Origin: UBA3478 sp036782715
Lineage (GTDB): Bacteria; Bacteroidota; Bacteroidia; Flavobacteriales; Flavobacteriaceae
Reading direction: 5' to 3'
Length of the DNA: 64,000 nucleotides
Assembly (NCBI GenBank): GCA_036782715.1
Contig: DAIPYN010000007.1
Location: 1 to 64,000, forward strand
Below, one piece after another: positions 1-8,668 of this stretch (positions are counted from its first letter, which is position 1; each line of letters begins with the position of its first letter). Below the pieces are notes generated by a model that was not told where the DNA came from, made no database searches, and saw only the letters and a program-made list of their open reading frames with translations. The position numbers and the translations under genes were made by a program.

Positions 1-1
1 C

Positions 2-139
2 TACTATGAGAATGATACTTTAGATGTTTGGGACTACGTAGGATCTGCAACAGGTGAATTTGCTAAAGGAAACTACATGGTTAATGTTTACGACAACGAT
101 CTAGAACTAATCGGAACTTCAAAATTCTTCTTAAAGTAA
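2..139 (+). CDS. C-terminal end of an unidentified protein (5' truncated by window edge)
   Basis: An open frame enters from the left edge and stops at TAA 137-139, giving 45 residues. It ends in two beta-strand-like segments, roughly GNYMVNVYDNDLELIGTS followed by KFFLK. It is followed within 30 bases by a strong terminator, as expected for the end of a transcription unit. The alternating pattern resembles the last strands of a beta-sandwich in an exported protein, but that is only an impression. The family cannot be identified from this remnant. Confidence 0.6.
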   Translation, partial: YYENDTLDVWDYVGSATGEFAKGNYMVNVYDNDLELIGTSKFFLK

Positions 140-159
140 TTTTAAGTTTTACCAACCAT

Positions 160-190
160 AAAAAAGGCTCCCAATTTGGGAGCCTTTTTT
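160..190. terminator. Rho-independent terminator, bidirectional
   Basis: GGCTCCC (166-172) pairs with GGGAGCC (178-184) around a 5-base AATTT loop. The stem is flanked by an A run on the left and six T on the right, so it can terminate both the left-hand gene on the plus strand and fumC on the minus strand. Confidence 0.92.
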
Positions 191-210
191 CATTGCATCT
201 ATTTTATAAT

Positions 211-1602
211 TTAGTGACCGATCATGTCTTCAGGGCGGACAAAACGATCATAGTCTTCTATACTTACGTAGCCTAATCGAACGGCTTCTTCCTTAAGAGT
301 AGTTCCTCTCTCGTGGGCTGCATTAGCTATTTCTGCGGCTTTGTAATACCCGATCTTCGTATTTAACGCGGTGACAAGCATTAGGGAGTTGTCTAATAGC
401 GTTTTAATTCTGGAGTGGTTAGGCTCAATTCCTACCACACAATTTACTTCAAAACTACAAGCAGCATCGGCAAGAAGCGTCGCTGACTGAAGTACATTCG
501 CAGCCATCATGGGTTTAAAAACATTCAATTCGTAATGTCCTTGTGTGCCACCAATGGTAACTGCCACATCATTACCCATAACCTGTGCACAAACCATTGT
601 GATTGCTTCTGCTTGCGTAGGGTTGACTTTACCAGGCATGATTGAACTTCCTGGTTCATTTGCTGGGAGTATTAATTCTCCAATCCCAGATCTTGGTCCT
701 GAAGCCATTAATCGAATATCATTAGCGATCTTATTCATAGAAACAGCTAATTGTTTTAATGCTCCGTGGGATTCAACAAGTGCATCATGAGCAGCTAATG
801 CTTCGAATTTGTTATCAGCTGTTATAAAAGGTAATCCTGTAAACTCAGCAATATATTTTGCTACTAATACATCGTAACCCTTTGGTGTATTTAACCCTGT
901 TCCAACGGCTGTTCCTCCGAGCGCTAGTTGCGATAAATGATCAAGCGATCGTGTTAATGCTTTTAATCCAAAATCGAGTTGGGCTACATAACCAGAAAAT
1001 TCTTGTCCAAGGGTTAGAGGAGTAGCGTCCATTAGGTGAGTTCGTCCGATCTTAACTACCTCGTTGAAAGCTTTACTCTTTTGATTCAAGGCTTCCTTTA
1101 ATGAGTCGATTTTCGGAATCGATTCTGAAACAATTTTTTGATAGATCGCAATATGCATTCCGGTAGGAAAGGTGTCGTTAGACGATTGAGACTTATTCAC
1201 ATCATCATTGGGACTCAAGGTACGCGTACCCTCACCGAGTGTATTTCCCTCTAAAACATGCGCTCTATTGGCAATTACCTCATTAACGTTCATGTTACTT
1301 TGGGTTCCCGAACCAGTTTGCCAAATAACCAAGGGAAATTGGTCGTCTAAATTTCCTTCTAAGATTTCATCGCACACTTTAGCAATAAGATCTCTTTTTG
1401 AGGTATCAAGAACTCCTAATTCACAATTCGCATAGGCGGCAGCCTTTTTTAGGTACGCGAATCCATAAATAATCTCCTTAGGCATTGAACCTTGCGGACC
1501 AATTTTGAAATTATTGATAGATCTTTGGGTTTGCGCACCCCAATATACATTCTTGGGAACATGCACTTCACCCATGGTATCTTTTTCAATTCTATATTCC
1601 AT
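211..1602 (-). CDS. fumC: Class II fumarate hydratase (fumarase C)
   Basis: This 463-residue protein is the normal length for the iron-independent homotetrameric fumarase, which interconverts fumarate and L-malate in the TCA cycle in the cytoplasm. The superfamily signature GSSIMPGKVNP lies near residue 320 and carries the catalytic serine loop. The substrate-binding segments TGSGTQSNMNVNEV (about 96), SQSSNDTFPTGMH (about 137) and GRTHLMDATPLTLGQE (about 186) are all present. These distinguish fumarase from argininosuccinate lyase and adenylosuccinate lyase; aspartase is the only close alternative, and the GRTHLMDATP segment favours fumarase. The start at 1602 is an ATG 20 bases after a TAnnTTTG promoter box. 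It is transcribed alone, ending at the shared terminator at 160-190. Confidence 0.96.
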   Translation of the reverse strand: MEYRIEKDTMGEVHVPKNVYWGAQTQRSINNFKIGPQGSMPKEIIYGFAYLKKAAAYANCELGVLDTSKRDLIAKVCDEILEGNLDDQFPLVIWQTGSGTQSNMNVNEVIANRAHVLEGNTLGEGTRTLSPNDDVNKSQSSNDTFPTGMHIAIYQKIVSESIPKIDSLKEALNQKSKAFNEVVKIGRTHLMDATPLTLGQEFSGYVAQLDFGLKALTRSLDHLSQLALGGTAVGTGLNTPKGYDVLVAKYIAEFTGLPFITADNKFEALAAHDALVESHGALKQLAVSMNKIANDIRLMASGPRSGIGELILPANEPGSSIMPGKVNPTQAEAITMVCAQVMGNDVAVTIGGTQGHYELNVFKPMMAANVLQSATLLADAACSFEVNCVVGIEPNHSRIKTLLDNSLMLVTALNTKIGYYKAAEIANAAHERGTTLKEEAVRLGYVSIEDYDRFVRPEDMIGH

Positions 1603-1621
1603 GATGTGTCATTTTGAAATT

Positions 1622-1629
1622 CAAAGTTA
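1622..1629 (-). promoter_or_regulatory. Promoter -7 box for fumC
   Basis: TAACTTTG on the minus strand is an exact match to the Bacteroidota -7 consensus TAnnTTTG. It lies 20 bases before the fumC ATG. No clear -33 TTTG is visible. Confidence 0.6.
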
Positions 1630-1721
1630 ACCACTTCTGCTATTTTTACCTTGATTTATAGCGTTTTGCTTGCAGCCAAATCTTAAAACATCTTATATTC
1701 GCGTATTAAATAAGAACTACC

Positions 1722-1889
1722 ATGATTGAATTTGATCAATACTTAGGATTTATCGCTTTTTTAAGCATTCTAACCATCGGATTTTGGTTAATGATTTTTC
1801 TTTTAACCTTTGTGATTCCTTATTGGTTGACAGGTAGTTTTATTGAATTCTTAAAGGAGAAGAGAAAAGAGAAAGAAACTCAGTCTTAA
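1722..1889 (+). CDS. Small single-pass membrane protein (55 aa), unknown function
   Basis: An ATG frame of 55 codons runs from 1722 to TAA 1887-1889 in the gap between fumC and the receptor gene. It begins MIEFDQYLGF, has one hydrophobic stretch of about 28 residues (roughly 8-36, rich in I, L, F, W), then an amphipathic positively charged tail ending KEKRKEKETQS. This is the usual shape of a small inner-membrane protein with a cytoplasmic C-terminus. A near-consensus -7 box TATATTCG lies at 1694-1701, and a strong terminator follows 16 bases after the stop. I do not recognise the family. The length, membrane segment and framing signals make a real gene more likely than a chance frame. Confidence 0.62.
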   Translation: MIEFDQYLGFIAFLSILTIGFWLMIFLLTFVIPYWLTGSFIEFLKEKRKEKETQS

Positions 1890-1905
1890 TTGACTTTCTT
1901 AGTAT

Positions 1906-1936
1906 AAAAAAAGGCCCGGTAATCCGGGCCTTTTTT
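1906..1936. terminator. Rho-independent terminator, bidirectional
   Basis: GGCCCGG (1913-1919) and CCGGGCC (1924-1930) form a 7-bp G/C stem around loop TAAT, with seven A to the left and six T to the right. It serves both the small membrane protein on the plus strand and the receptor gene on the minus strand. Confidence 0.94.
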
Positions 1937-1954
1937 ATTGAATGCTTTTCTGAT

Positions 1955-4495
1955 TTACGGGGTTCCGAATTCAAATTCTTCACCGCCGCCGCCTTCTCCC
2001 ATATTGGGTCTTCGGCGATTATTTCTTTGACCTTCTTGCTCATTGAAACGATATCTAAAGGTAAGAGTAGCTTGACGCTGTCTCCATTGATTTTCACTTT
2101 GTGTGAAGACGTTAAACGTGCGAGTTTCAGAGATACGTTTTCTTTGATTGAACAAATCACTTACATTGAATGAAATAGAGCCTTTGTCATTTAGAATCTC
2201 TTTGCTCATGGCAAGGTTAACAGAAAGAACTCCTTTATTCGTTCCTTGTGGATTAACGGATGCTCCTCGGTAGAATGCGTTCGTTTGAAAATTGATTTTT
2301 CCAGGTAATGGGAATTGTCCACTAATTCTACTAAACCAACTAAAGTTCTCCGTATCAAAATTTTGAGTAATCTCTTCGCCTAAACTATTCGTATAAGAGA
2401 AGTCACCTTGTAATTGTTGTTGAAATAGATTGATGTTCCAAGAGAATCTCATTCCGCGTTTTGGAGAGTATGAAGTGGTTAATTCTCCTCCATATCGATA
2501 CTCAGTTGCCAAGTTGATAGGGCTTCTGAGCTGCACGGGAACACTAACAATTTCACCATCACCCGTATCAATCTCTACGAAATCTCCTGTCTCTTGAACA
2601 ACAAATTGAAACACTCCCGTACTCTTGTTATAGTAAGCAGAGGTATTCATCGTTAGTTTTCCAAAGCGCTTTAGGTATCCTAAATCAAAAGCATTCGAGT
2701 ATGTTGGGTCAAGATCAGGGTTACCGACAAATAGATTGGTATTACTATTTCGTCTAACAAAAGGGTTAATAAACCAAGATCTAGGTCTTCTAAGACGTCT
2801 ACTATAGCTTAGGGTTAATTGCTCGGTTTCAGAAAACTCATATCCTACAAAAAGAGAGGGGAACCAGTTGGTGTACTCTTTTTTGTTATTGTCTTGTCCA
2901 AAATCACCAGATGAATTCACGGTAATTGCCGAATTTTCGACACGTAGGCCACCCAATAAAGACACCTTGCCAAATTTATTACCTAATTGAACGTATCCCG
3001 CATTTACATATTCTTTATATACTAATTGATTACTAGTGTCTGGGTCTCTAAGAAGAGGGCCGTTTGCTTCTTCTTGAAGTTGTAGCTCAAAGTCGGTGTA
3101 GAAGTCGTTAAACGTACCTCGATATCCAAATTCAAATTGTCCGCTATTATTTTCACCAATTGGGTTGACATAATCGAATTGAAATAATCGATTAATCTGT
3201 TCCTCGCTGGTATAGGTTGCCTCAGAAGGTATAAAGATGGTTTCGTCACTGAGAACACTTTCGTTAATTCCTGAATTAGAAATTTCCTCTCCTGTTGAGT
3301 ATTGAAAATCAGCGGTTAATTTCTGACCATCTTTCTTGAAGTCTTTTACAAAATTTGCTGAGTATTGATAGGTAAGATCGGTTTCATTCCCTGAGTTTGT
3401 TCTTAACCTCGAAATTGTAGGAATTCGATTTTCGTCGTAGTTAAAGAAGTCTACTGTGCTTAGGTTTTGTCCGTCACTGTTTCGGTATAAAAAGGTTTGC
3501 GTGAAAGAGGTTTTTTTATCTAAAAGAAGTTCTAACCCAATATTTGTGTTGAACCCCTCACGAATACGTTCGTTTCTTCCGAATTCATCTTGATAACTAG
3601 CAATGGTGCCGTCAGGGTTAAAATTGGTTTGAAGATTAGAAGAATTCCCTGGGTTATTATTACTTCTGTACGAAGTGTTTGAGAATAAATTGAATGATTT
3701 TCTTCTAAGGTTTAAATTTAAGTTACTACCTGTGTTTTCTGGACTTCCTACATTAACGGTTACCGATCCGTTTAAACCTTTGGTTTTTTCTTGTCTTAAA
3801 ACAATATTCAGGATCCCTGCAGTTCCTTCTGCATCATATCTAGCAGATGGATTAGTGATCACCTCTACCTTTTCTATGGCTTCTGCTGGTAGTTGACGAA
3901 GTGCGTCATTACTAAGACCGGATAGGGCCGAAGGCTTTCCGTTAATTAAAATACGTACACTTTCATTACCTCTTAGCGAAATATTTCCTTCTACGTCAAC
4001 ACTCACTGATGGTACGTTGTCAAGTACATCTGTAACCGAACCTCCTTTAACTGTGAGGTCTTGGCCCACATTGTAAACCTTCTTATCAAGTCTTAATTCA
4101 ACGGTAGTTCGCTCTGCAACAACTTCAACCTCGTCTAGTTGCGCAACATCAGCCTCAAGAGCGATTTGACCTAAATCGGTAGAAGTAGTTAGTCTAACAT
4201 TTTCTTGGGAGTAAGTTTTGAAGGATAAGAACTCTACACGAATGTGATACATTCCTGGAAGGGTTTCTACTGAAAATTTCCCAGATTCATCGGTAATACC
4301 CCCAGTTACTCGATCAGGCATTCGAACACTCTGCAATACTAAAGTGGCATATTCTAACGGTTGCCCGCTGTCTTTATCGATTACACTACCGGTAATAGTG
4401 ATTGGAGTCATCGATGGCATTGGACGATTCGGCATTTGAGCCTGAGCATTGAGCATTCCTAAAATACCAATTAGCGCAACAAAATAGTGTTTCAT
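1955..4495 (-). CDS. TonB-dependent-receptor-like outer membrane beta-barrel protein
   Basis: The 846-residue protein starts with a signal peptide (about 1-19, ending AQAQ). A carboxypeptidase-regulatory-like beta-sandwich follows (about 30-115, beginning ITGSVIDKDSGQPLEYATL). Next comes a plug domain (about 130-235) with the motifs VTDVLDNVPSVSVD, GNISLRGNESVRILINGKP and IEKVEVITNPSARYDAEG. A long beta-barrel of the OMP_b-brl_3 type makes up the rest. Members sit in the outer membrane and import or bind unknown ligands; the substrate cannot be read from sequence. The tail is unusual: after the last barrel strand it ends in an Arg/Asn-rich then Gly/Glu-rich segment (GEGGGGEEFEFGTP), which could be periplasmic. 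It is the last gene of the prfB operon, 11 bases after the preceding gene. Confidence 0.9.
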   Translation of the reverse strand: MKHYFVALIGILGMLNAQAQMPNRPMPSMTPITITGSVIDKDSGQPLEYATLVLQSVRMPDRVTGGITDESGKFSVETLPGMYHIRVEFLSFKTYSQENVRLTTSTDLGQIALEADVAQLDEVEVVAERTTVELRLDKKVYNVGQDLTVKGGSVTDVLDNVPSVSVDVEGNISLRGNESVRILINGKPSALSGLSNDALRQLPAEAIEKVEVITNPSARYDAEGTAGILNIVLRQEKTKGLNGSVTVNVGSPENTGSNLNLNLRRKSFNLFSNTSYRSNNNPGNSSNLQTNFNPDGTIASYQDEFGRNERIREGFNTNIGLELLLDKKTSFTQTFLYRNSDGQNLSTVDFFNYDENRIPTISRLRTNSGNETDLTYQYSANFVKDFKKDGQKLTADFQYSTGEEISNSGINESVLSDETIFIPSEATYTSEEQINRLFQFDYVNPIGENNSGQFEFGYRGTFNDFYTDFELQLQEEANGPLLRDPDTSNQLVYKEYVNAGYVQLGNKFGKVSLLGGLRVENSAITVNSSGDFGQDNNKKEYTNWFPSLFVGYEFSETEQLTLSYSRRLRRPRSWFINPFVRRNSNTNLFVGNPDLDPTYSNAFDLGYLKRFGKLTMNTSAYYNKSTGVFQFVVQETGDFVEIDTGDGEIVSVPVQLRSPINLATEYRYGGELTTSYSPKRGMRFSWNINLFQQQLQGDFSYTNSLGEEITQNFDTENFSWFSRISGQFPLPGKINFQTNAFYRGASVNPQGTNKGVLSVNLAMSKEILNDKGSISFNVSDLFNQRKRISETRTFNVFTQSENQWRQRQATLTFRYRFNEQEGQRNNRRRPNMGEGGGGEEFEFGTP

Positions 4496-4506
4496 TCAGA
4501 ATAGAA

Positions 4507-5016
4507 TTAGTCGTTCTTTTTTTTCTTTTTTTTCTTCTTCTTTCCTGAATTGTCTTTTAGCTTCTTAAAATTTCTCTTCTTGAGTTCAAGGAGTTTCTCA
4601 TAGGTAGCCAGCGACAATTCTGATTTTAATCGTTCGTTCTCTAAATCATTTAGTTTTCGGAACGATTCTGTCAGTGTCTTCGGATCTACCTTTAAAATCT
4701 GTAACTCAATTCTCTTTTTTGTGAATTCAAGTAATATTGATCTCAAAATAGCTTCTTCAAATGGGTCAATAGCTAGGGCTTCTTTAACCTTAACCATCTC
4801 AAGCTCGGTAATTTCTTCAGCGGTTAATGGAGCTTCGGGCTCAGCAGCTACATTTGTTCTTGGAACACTGCTACGCATTCTTCCCATTCCACTGTAGGGG
4901 TTATAACCATAACCACCAAAACCACCCATTCCAAATTGTCCTTGGACACTTTCCTGACTGCCTAATACCAATAACAATGCCAAAACAATTTTGAAAACGT
5001 TAAAATCTTTTTTCAT
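4507..5016 (-). CDS. Exported Gly-rich/Lys-tailed helical protein, unknown function
   Basis: I take the start at ATG 5014-5016 (MKKDFNVFKIVLALLL), giving 169 residues, because an upstream ATG at 5058 would overlap the end of prfB by 32 bases. A signal peptide (about 1-26) is followed by a Gly/Met/Tyr-rich segment (GMGGFGGYGYNPYSGMGRM). Then come predicted helices with many Glu, Lys and Leu, and a C-terminal run of about nine Lys. The helical part vaguely recalls Spy/CpxP-type periplasmic proteins, but I see no clear LTxxQ motif. It lies 10 bases after prfB and 11 bases before the receptor gene, so it is probably co-transcribed with both and may act with the receptor at the envelope. Confidence 0.75.
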   Translation of the reverse strand: MKKDFNVFKIVLALLLVLGSQESVQGQFGMGGFGGYGYNPYSGMGRMRSSVPRTNVAAEPEAPLTAEEITELEMVKVKEALAIDPFEEAILRSILLEFTKKRIELQILKVDPKTLTESFRKLNDLENERLKSELSLATYEKLLELKKRNFKKLKDNSGKKKKKKKKKND

Positions 5017-5026
5017 CTGTATTTTT

Positions 5027-6134
5027 TTAAAATTCATCTTCGGTTTGTTTTTGTCCATTTGACATGAGAAAAGCTTTTAGGAAAAGATCGATCTCACCAT
5101 TCATTACCGCTTCCACATTCCCTGTTTCAACGCTAGTACGAACATCTTTAACGAGTTTGTAAGGGTGCATAACATAGTTTCTTATCTGAGAACCCCATTC
5201 AATTTTCATCTTAGAATTTTCGATTTCACGACGGGCTTCCATTCTCTTTCGAAGTTCGATCTCATAAAGTTGAGATCGTAACATTTGCATCGCCGTTGCT
5301 CTGTTGTCGTGTTGAGAGCGCGATTCAGAACAGCTAATTTGAATGCCTGTTGGTTTGTGAACGAGTTGTACTTTAGTCTCTACCTTGTTTACATTTTGTC
5401 CGCCAGCACCACTAGATCTAGCTGTTGTAATTTCAATATCTGCCGGGTTAACCTCAATGGAAATACTATCATCAACTAAAGGATACACATAAACCGAGGC
5501 AAATGAAGTATGCCTCTTTGCGTTACTGTCAAAAGGAGATATGCGAACCAGTCTGTGCACACCGTTTTCCCCTTTGAGCCAGCCAAATGCAAAAGGACCA
5601 TTAATCTCGATAGTAACGGTTTTAATTCCCGCAACATCTCCTTCTTGAAAATTGAGTTCTTTGACATTGTATCCGTGAGAATTGGCCCACATCAAATACA
5701 TTCTCATGAGCATAGATGCCCAGTCACAACTTTCTGTGCCTCCAGCACCAGCGGTTATTTGAAGGACAGCGGGTAAATCATCACCCTCCTCTGAAAGCAT
5801 GTTTTTAAACTCTAAATCTTCAATTTGTTTTTCGAGCTCATTTAATGCTTTATTGACATCTTCTTCGGTAGCTTCTCCTAGTGAGATGAACTCTGAAAGA
5901 ACCTCTACTTCACCATACAATTCTTCGGCCTCCTCAAACTGCTCGACCCATGATTCCAGAATTTTGAGCTTCTTCATTTGCTCTTGTGCTGACTTTGGGT
6001 CATCCCAAAAACCTGCAACTAGTGTTTTTTCAGTCTCATTTTCGATCGCAATCTTTTTGCCATCTATGTCAAAGATACCTCCTTAACGCACCTAGGCGTT
6101 CAAAAAGATCTTTTTGTCGTTCTGTTCGACTCAT
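5027..6134 (-). CDS. prfB: Peptide chain release factor 2, with programmed +1 frameshift
   Basis: RF2 ends translation at UGA and UAA. The product is 368 residues: 21 codons from ATG 6132-6134, a +1 slip at CTT TGA C (6074-6068), then 347 codons to the stop at 5027. The downstream frame has the RF2 anticodon-like motif SPF (VRISPFDSN) and the peptidyl-hydrolysis motif GGQ (SSGAGGQNVNKVET). Without the slip, translation stops after Leu21; reading only from an internal ATG at 5977 would lose about 50 N-terminal residues that match the family (for example AGFWDDPKSAQ). The protein therefore regulates its own synthesis: low RF2 lets the ribosome pause at UGA and shift. It is first in an operon with the Lys-tailed protein and the receptor. 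Confidence 0.96.
6068..6083 (-). promoter_or_regulatory. prfB programmed +1 frameshift site
   Basis: On the minus strand, AGGAGG (6083-6078), a 3-base spacer TAT and CTTTGAC (6074-6068) reproduce the classical RF2 recoding signal: internal Shine-Dalgarno, slippery CUU, in-frame UGA and following C. The spacing equals that of the E. coli site. The Shine-Dalgarno element is notable in a lineage that hardly uses one for initiation. Confidence 0.96.
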
Positions 6135-6159
6135 ATCTACTTGGTAAGAATTTCGAACG

Positions 6160-6167
6160 CAAAAATA
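6160..6167 (-). promoter_or_regulatory. Promoter -7 box for prfB
   Basis: TATTTTTG on the minus strand matches TAnnTTTG exactly and lies 25 bases before the upstream prfB ATG at 6134. This supports the longer, frameshifted gene model over a start at 5977. Confidence 0.65.
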
Positions 6168-6229
6168 CTTATTAGTCTCCTGCTATTGTCTAAAAATTGA
6201 ATAATTTAAACCCTTCAATATCTTATCAA

Positions 6230-8665
6230 ATGAAAAGACTACCACTTCTAACAACCTTATTCCTTTATGTTTTTATTCCGTCAGCACTTCTTGCACAAGA
6301 CTTTAACCGGGTGAAAGATTTAAAGGCTATTCCGGGATTTTTAACGACCTATTACGATGAATCTGAGGATCGATTGTTTATGAAAGTGGATCGTCTTGAG
6401 GAGGAACTCTTATACGTAACTGCACTTAGCAGTGGGGTTGGTAGTAATGACATCGGTCTTGATAGGGGTCAATTGGGTACGACAAAAGTCGTTTATTTCA
6501 AAAAGGCTGGTAACAAATTACTTCTAATTGAACCGAATCAAGATTATCGCGCCCTTAGTGAAAATGCTCTTGAAAAAGCTTCAGTAAACCAAGCTTTTGC
6601 TAAATCTGTAATCGCAGGATTTACCATTCTAGAAACGGCCGAAGATGGATCTTTTCTCATCGATTTAAATTCCTTATTGTTAAGAGATGCACATGGAGTG
6701 ATTGATCGTTTGTCAGCTACTCAGCAAGGGAATTACCAATTAGATCTATCACGTTCTGCGCATCACAGAGAACGCTCGAAATCATTTGAGAAAAATATTT
6801 TAATAGATGTTTTATTGACTTTCTCGGGTAAACCCAAAGGGTATGAAATAAGATCGGTGACACCAGATGCAAGTTTAGTTAGCGTAACTCAAATGCACTC
6901 ATTCATTGAATTACCTGAATTGGATAGCTTTGAGATGAGATCTTTTGATGCTCGATCGGGTGCTTATCCATTCCGTTTTTTCGATTATGCTTCGCCGGTG
7001 AATGGAGGAACGGCTAAAGACTTTATCCGTAGACACCGATTAGAGAAAAAAGATCCTAATGCAGCAATTAGCGAGGCCGTAGAACCGATTATTTATTATT
7101 TGGATAATGGTACGCCTGAGCCTGTACGAACTGCTCTTTTAGAAGGTGGCCGTTGGTGGAATCAGGCTTTCGAGGCTATCGGATATAAAGACGCTTTTCA
7201 AGTTAAGATGCTGCCAGAAGATGCTGATCCGCTAGATATTCGATACAATGTAATTCAATGGGTTCACCGTTCAACAAGAGGTTGGAGTTATGGTTCGAGT
7301 GTTACTGATCCTAGAACTGGTGAAATATTAAAAGGTCATGTTAGTTTAGGGAGTCTTAGAATTCGTCAAGATTATTTAATTGCTCAAGGTCTTTATAATC
7401 AACCGTACAATAAACTAAGTGTTCATGAACAAACTATGTTAGATATGGCCTTGAACCGTATCAGGCAATTATCTGCTCATGAAATTGGCCACACTTTAGG
7501 TTTTGCACACAATTTTGCTGCAAGTACCGATGATCGTGCTTCAGTAATGGATTACCCACACCCACTTGTTTTAGAAGGAGCTGGAGACCAATTTGATTTT
7601 AGTGAAGCTTATGATAAAGGGATAGGAGATTGGGATAAAGTGACCGTTGCGTATGCTTATAGCGATTTTGGCGATGGTATTGATGAAGGTAAGGTGTTAC
7701 AGGAGATTTTGGAAAATGCGGAGAAGGCAGGCTTACATTATTTAACAGATTCAGATGCACGACCTGCTGGATCTGCGAGTGCTACCGCTCATCTTTGGGA
7801 CAATGGAACAGATATAACTGAAGAGTTATATCGTTTACTCGATTTAAGAAATAAGGCGATAAGTCGATTTTCATTAGATAATGTCCCTGACCATTCCCCA
7901 GTGGCATTATTAGAGGATGTTTTTGTTCCGCTTTATTTTTCTCATCGATATCAAACCGAAGCAGTTTCAAAATTAATTGGGGGTATTGACTATAGTTATA
8001 CATATACCGACGCAACGGAGTTTCATCATCCAGTAAGTAGAAAGGAACAAGAAAAGGCCTTGAAGGCGCTTATTCGAACACTTGATCCTGAGACTTTAGA
8101 AATACCTGAGTATTTACGTTCAGTTTTTGGACCGAGAACTTATGGGTATGGTAGAACCCGAGAATCCTTCGAATCTAAATTGGGAGTAGCATTTGATCCT
8201 TTGGCGGCAGCCGAGACCGCTGCTTCTACAACCTTAAAATTCATGTTACACCCACAAAGAGCAAATCGGGTCTATCAACAAGGTTTATTTGATAAGAACC
8301 AGTTATCTCTTCAAGAAATGATAAAGTTGCTATTAGATGAGACCGTTCGAAGTATGAACTCGAAGGATCCGTATTATAACGCTATTGAGGAAATCGTGGC
8401 TTGGCAGACTTTAGATGAATTGATGAAGTTGTCTTCTTCAGATAAGGTATATCCGCAGGTGACTGAAGTTATTTTGTTAGAAATGATGCGACTTAAAACC
8501 CATCTTGAAAATAGCGCAACAGACCCCACCGCAATTTACTTAAGAAAGCAAGTAGAACGTTTTATTGGTAATCCTACAGGATATAAGTCTAATGAGTCTT
8601 CTGTTCGTATCCCTGACGGGTCTCCCATTGGACAAGAGGTAATGTGTAATTTTAGTTGGAATTAA
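6230..8665 (+). CDS. Secreted zinc-dependent metalloprotease (Met-zincin, DUF5117/DUF4953 type)
   Basis: I choose ATG 6230 because it begins a clear signal peptide (MKRLPLLTTLFLYVFIPSALLAQ); the frame also opens at a TTG 33 bases upstream. The mature protein has the N-terminal DUF5117-like region (about 60-240, including FLIDLNSLLLRDAHGVIDRL). The catalytic part carries HEIGHTLGFAHNF at residues 417-429, an extended zincin motif with three His ligands, followed by the Met-turn-like VMDYPHP. The total of 811 residues is typical of this Bacteroidota family. Its role is probably extracellular or periplasmic protein digestion; the substrate is unknown. Only 3 bases separate it from the next peptidase gene, so the two may form a peptide-utilisation operon. 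Confidence 0.9.
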   Translation: MKRLPLLTTLFLYVFIPSALLAQDFNRVKDLKAIPGFLTTYYDESEDRLFMKVDRLEEELLYVTALSSGVGSNDIGLDRGQLGTTKVVYFKKAGNKLLLIEPNQDYRALSENALEKASVNQAFAKSVIAGFTILETAEDGSFLIDLNSLLLRDAHGVIDRLSATQQGNYQLDLSRSAHHRERSKSFEKNILIDVLLTFSGKPKGYEIRSVTPDASLVSVTQMHSFIELPELDSFEMRSFDARSGAYPFRFFDYASPVNGGTAKDFIRRHRLEKKDPNAAISEAVEPIIYYLDNGTPEPVRTALLEGGRWWNQAFEAIGYKDAFQVKMLPEDADPLDIRYNVIQWVHRSTRGWSYGSSVTDPRTGEILKGHVSLGSLRIRQDYLIAQGLYNQPYNKLSVHEQTMLDMALNRIRQLSAHEIGHTLGFAHNFAASTDDRASVMDYPHPLVLEGAGDQFDFSEAYDKGIGDWDKVTVAYAYSDFGDGIDEGKVLQEILENAEKAGLHYLTDSDARPAGSASATAHLWDNGTDITEELYRLLDLRNKAISRFSLDNVPDHSPVALLEDVFVPLYFSHRYQTEAVSKLIGGIDYSYTYTDATEFHHPVSRKEQEKALKALIRTLDPETLEIPEYLRSVFGPRTYGYGRTRESFESKLGVAFDPLAAAETAASTTLKFMLHPQRANRVYQQGLFDKNQLSLQEMIKLLLDETVRSMNSKDPYYNAIEEIVAWQTLDELMKLSSSDKVYPQVTEVILLEMMRLKTHLENSATDPTAIYLRKQVERFIGNPTGYKSNESSVRIPDGSPIGQEVMCNFSWN

Positions 8666-8668
8666 ATA

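Noticed and set aside
4507..4560. Frameshift in the poly-Lys 3' end of the exported protein gene
   Set aside because: The run of AAA/AAG codons is in frame to a proper stop and the gene length is consistent; a slippage error is possible but nothing shows it.
5027..5977. prfB read as a shorter 316-residue gene, or as a pseudogene because of the in-frame TGA at 6071-6069
   Set aside because: The upstream 21 codons, the Shine-Dalgarno, CTT-TGA-C and the exact downstream frame show programmed frameshifting, and a promoter box lies before the upstream ATG.
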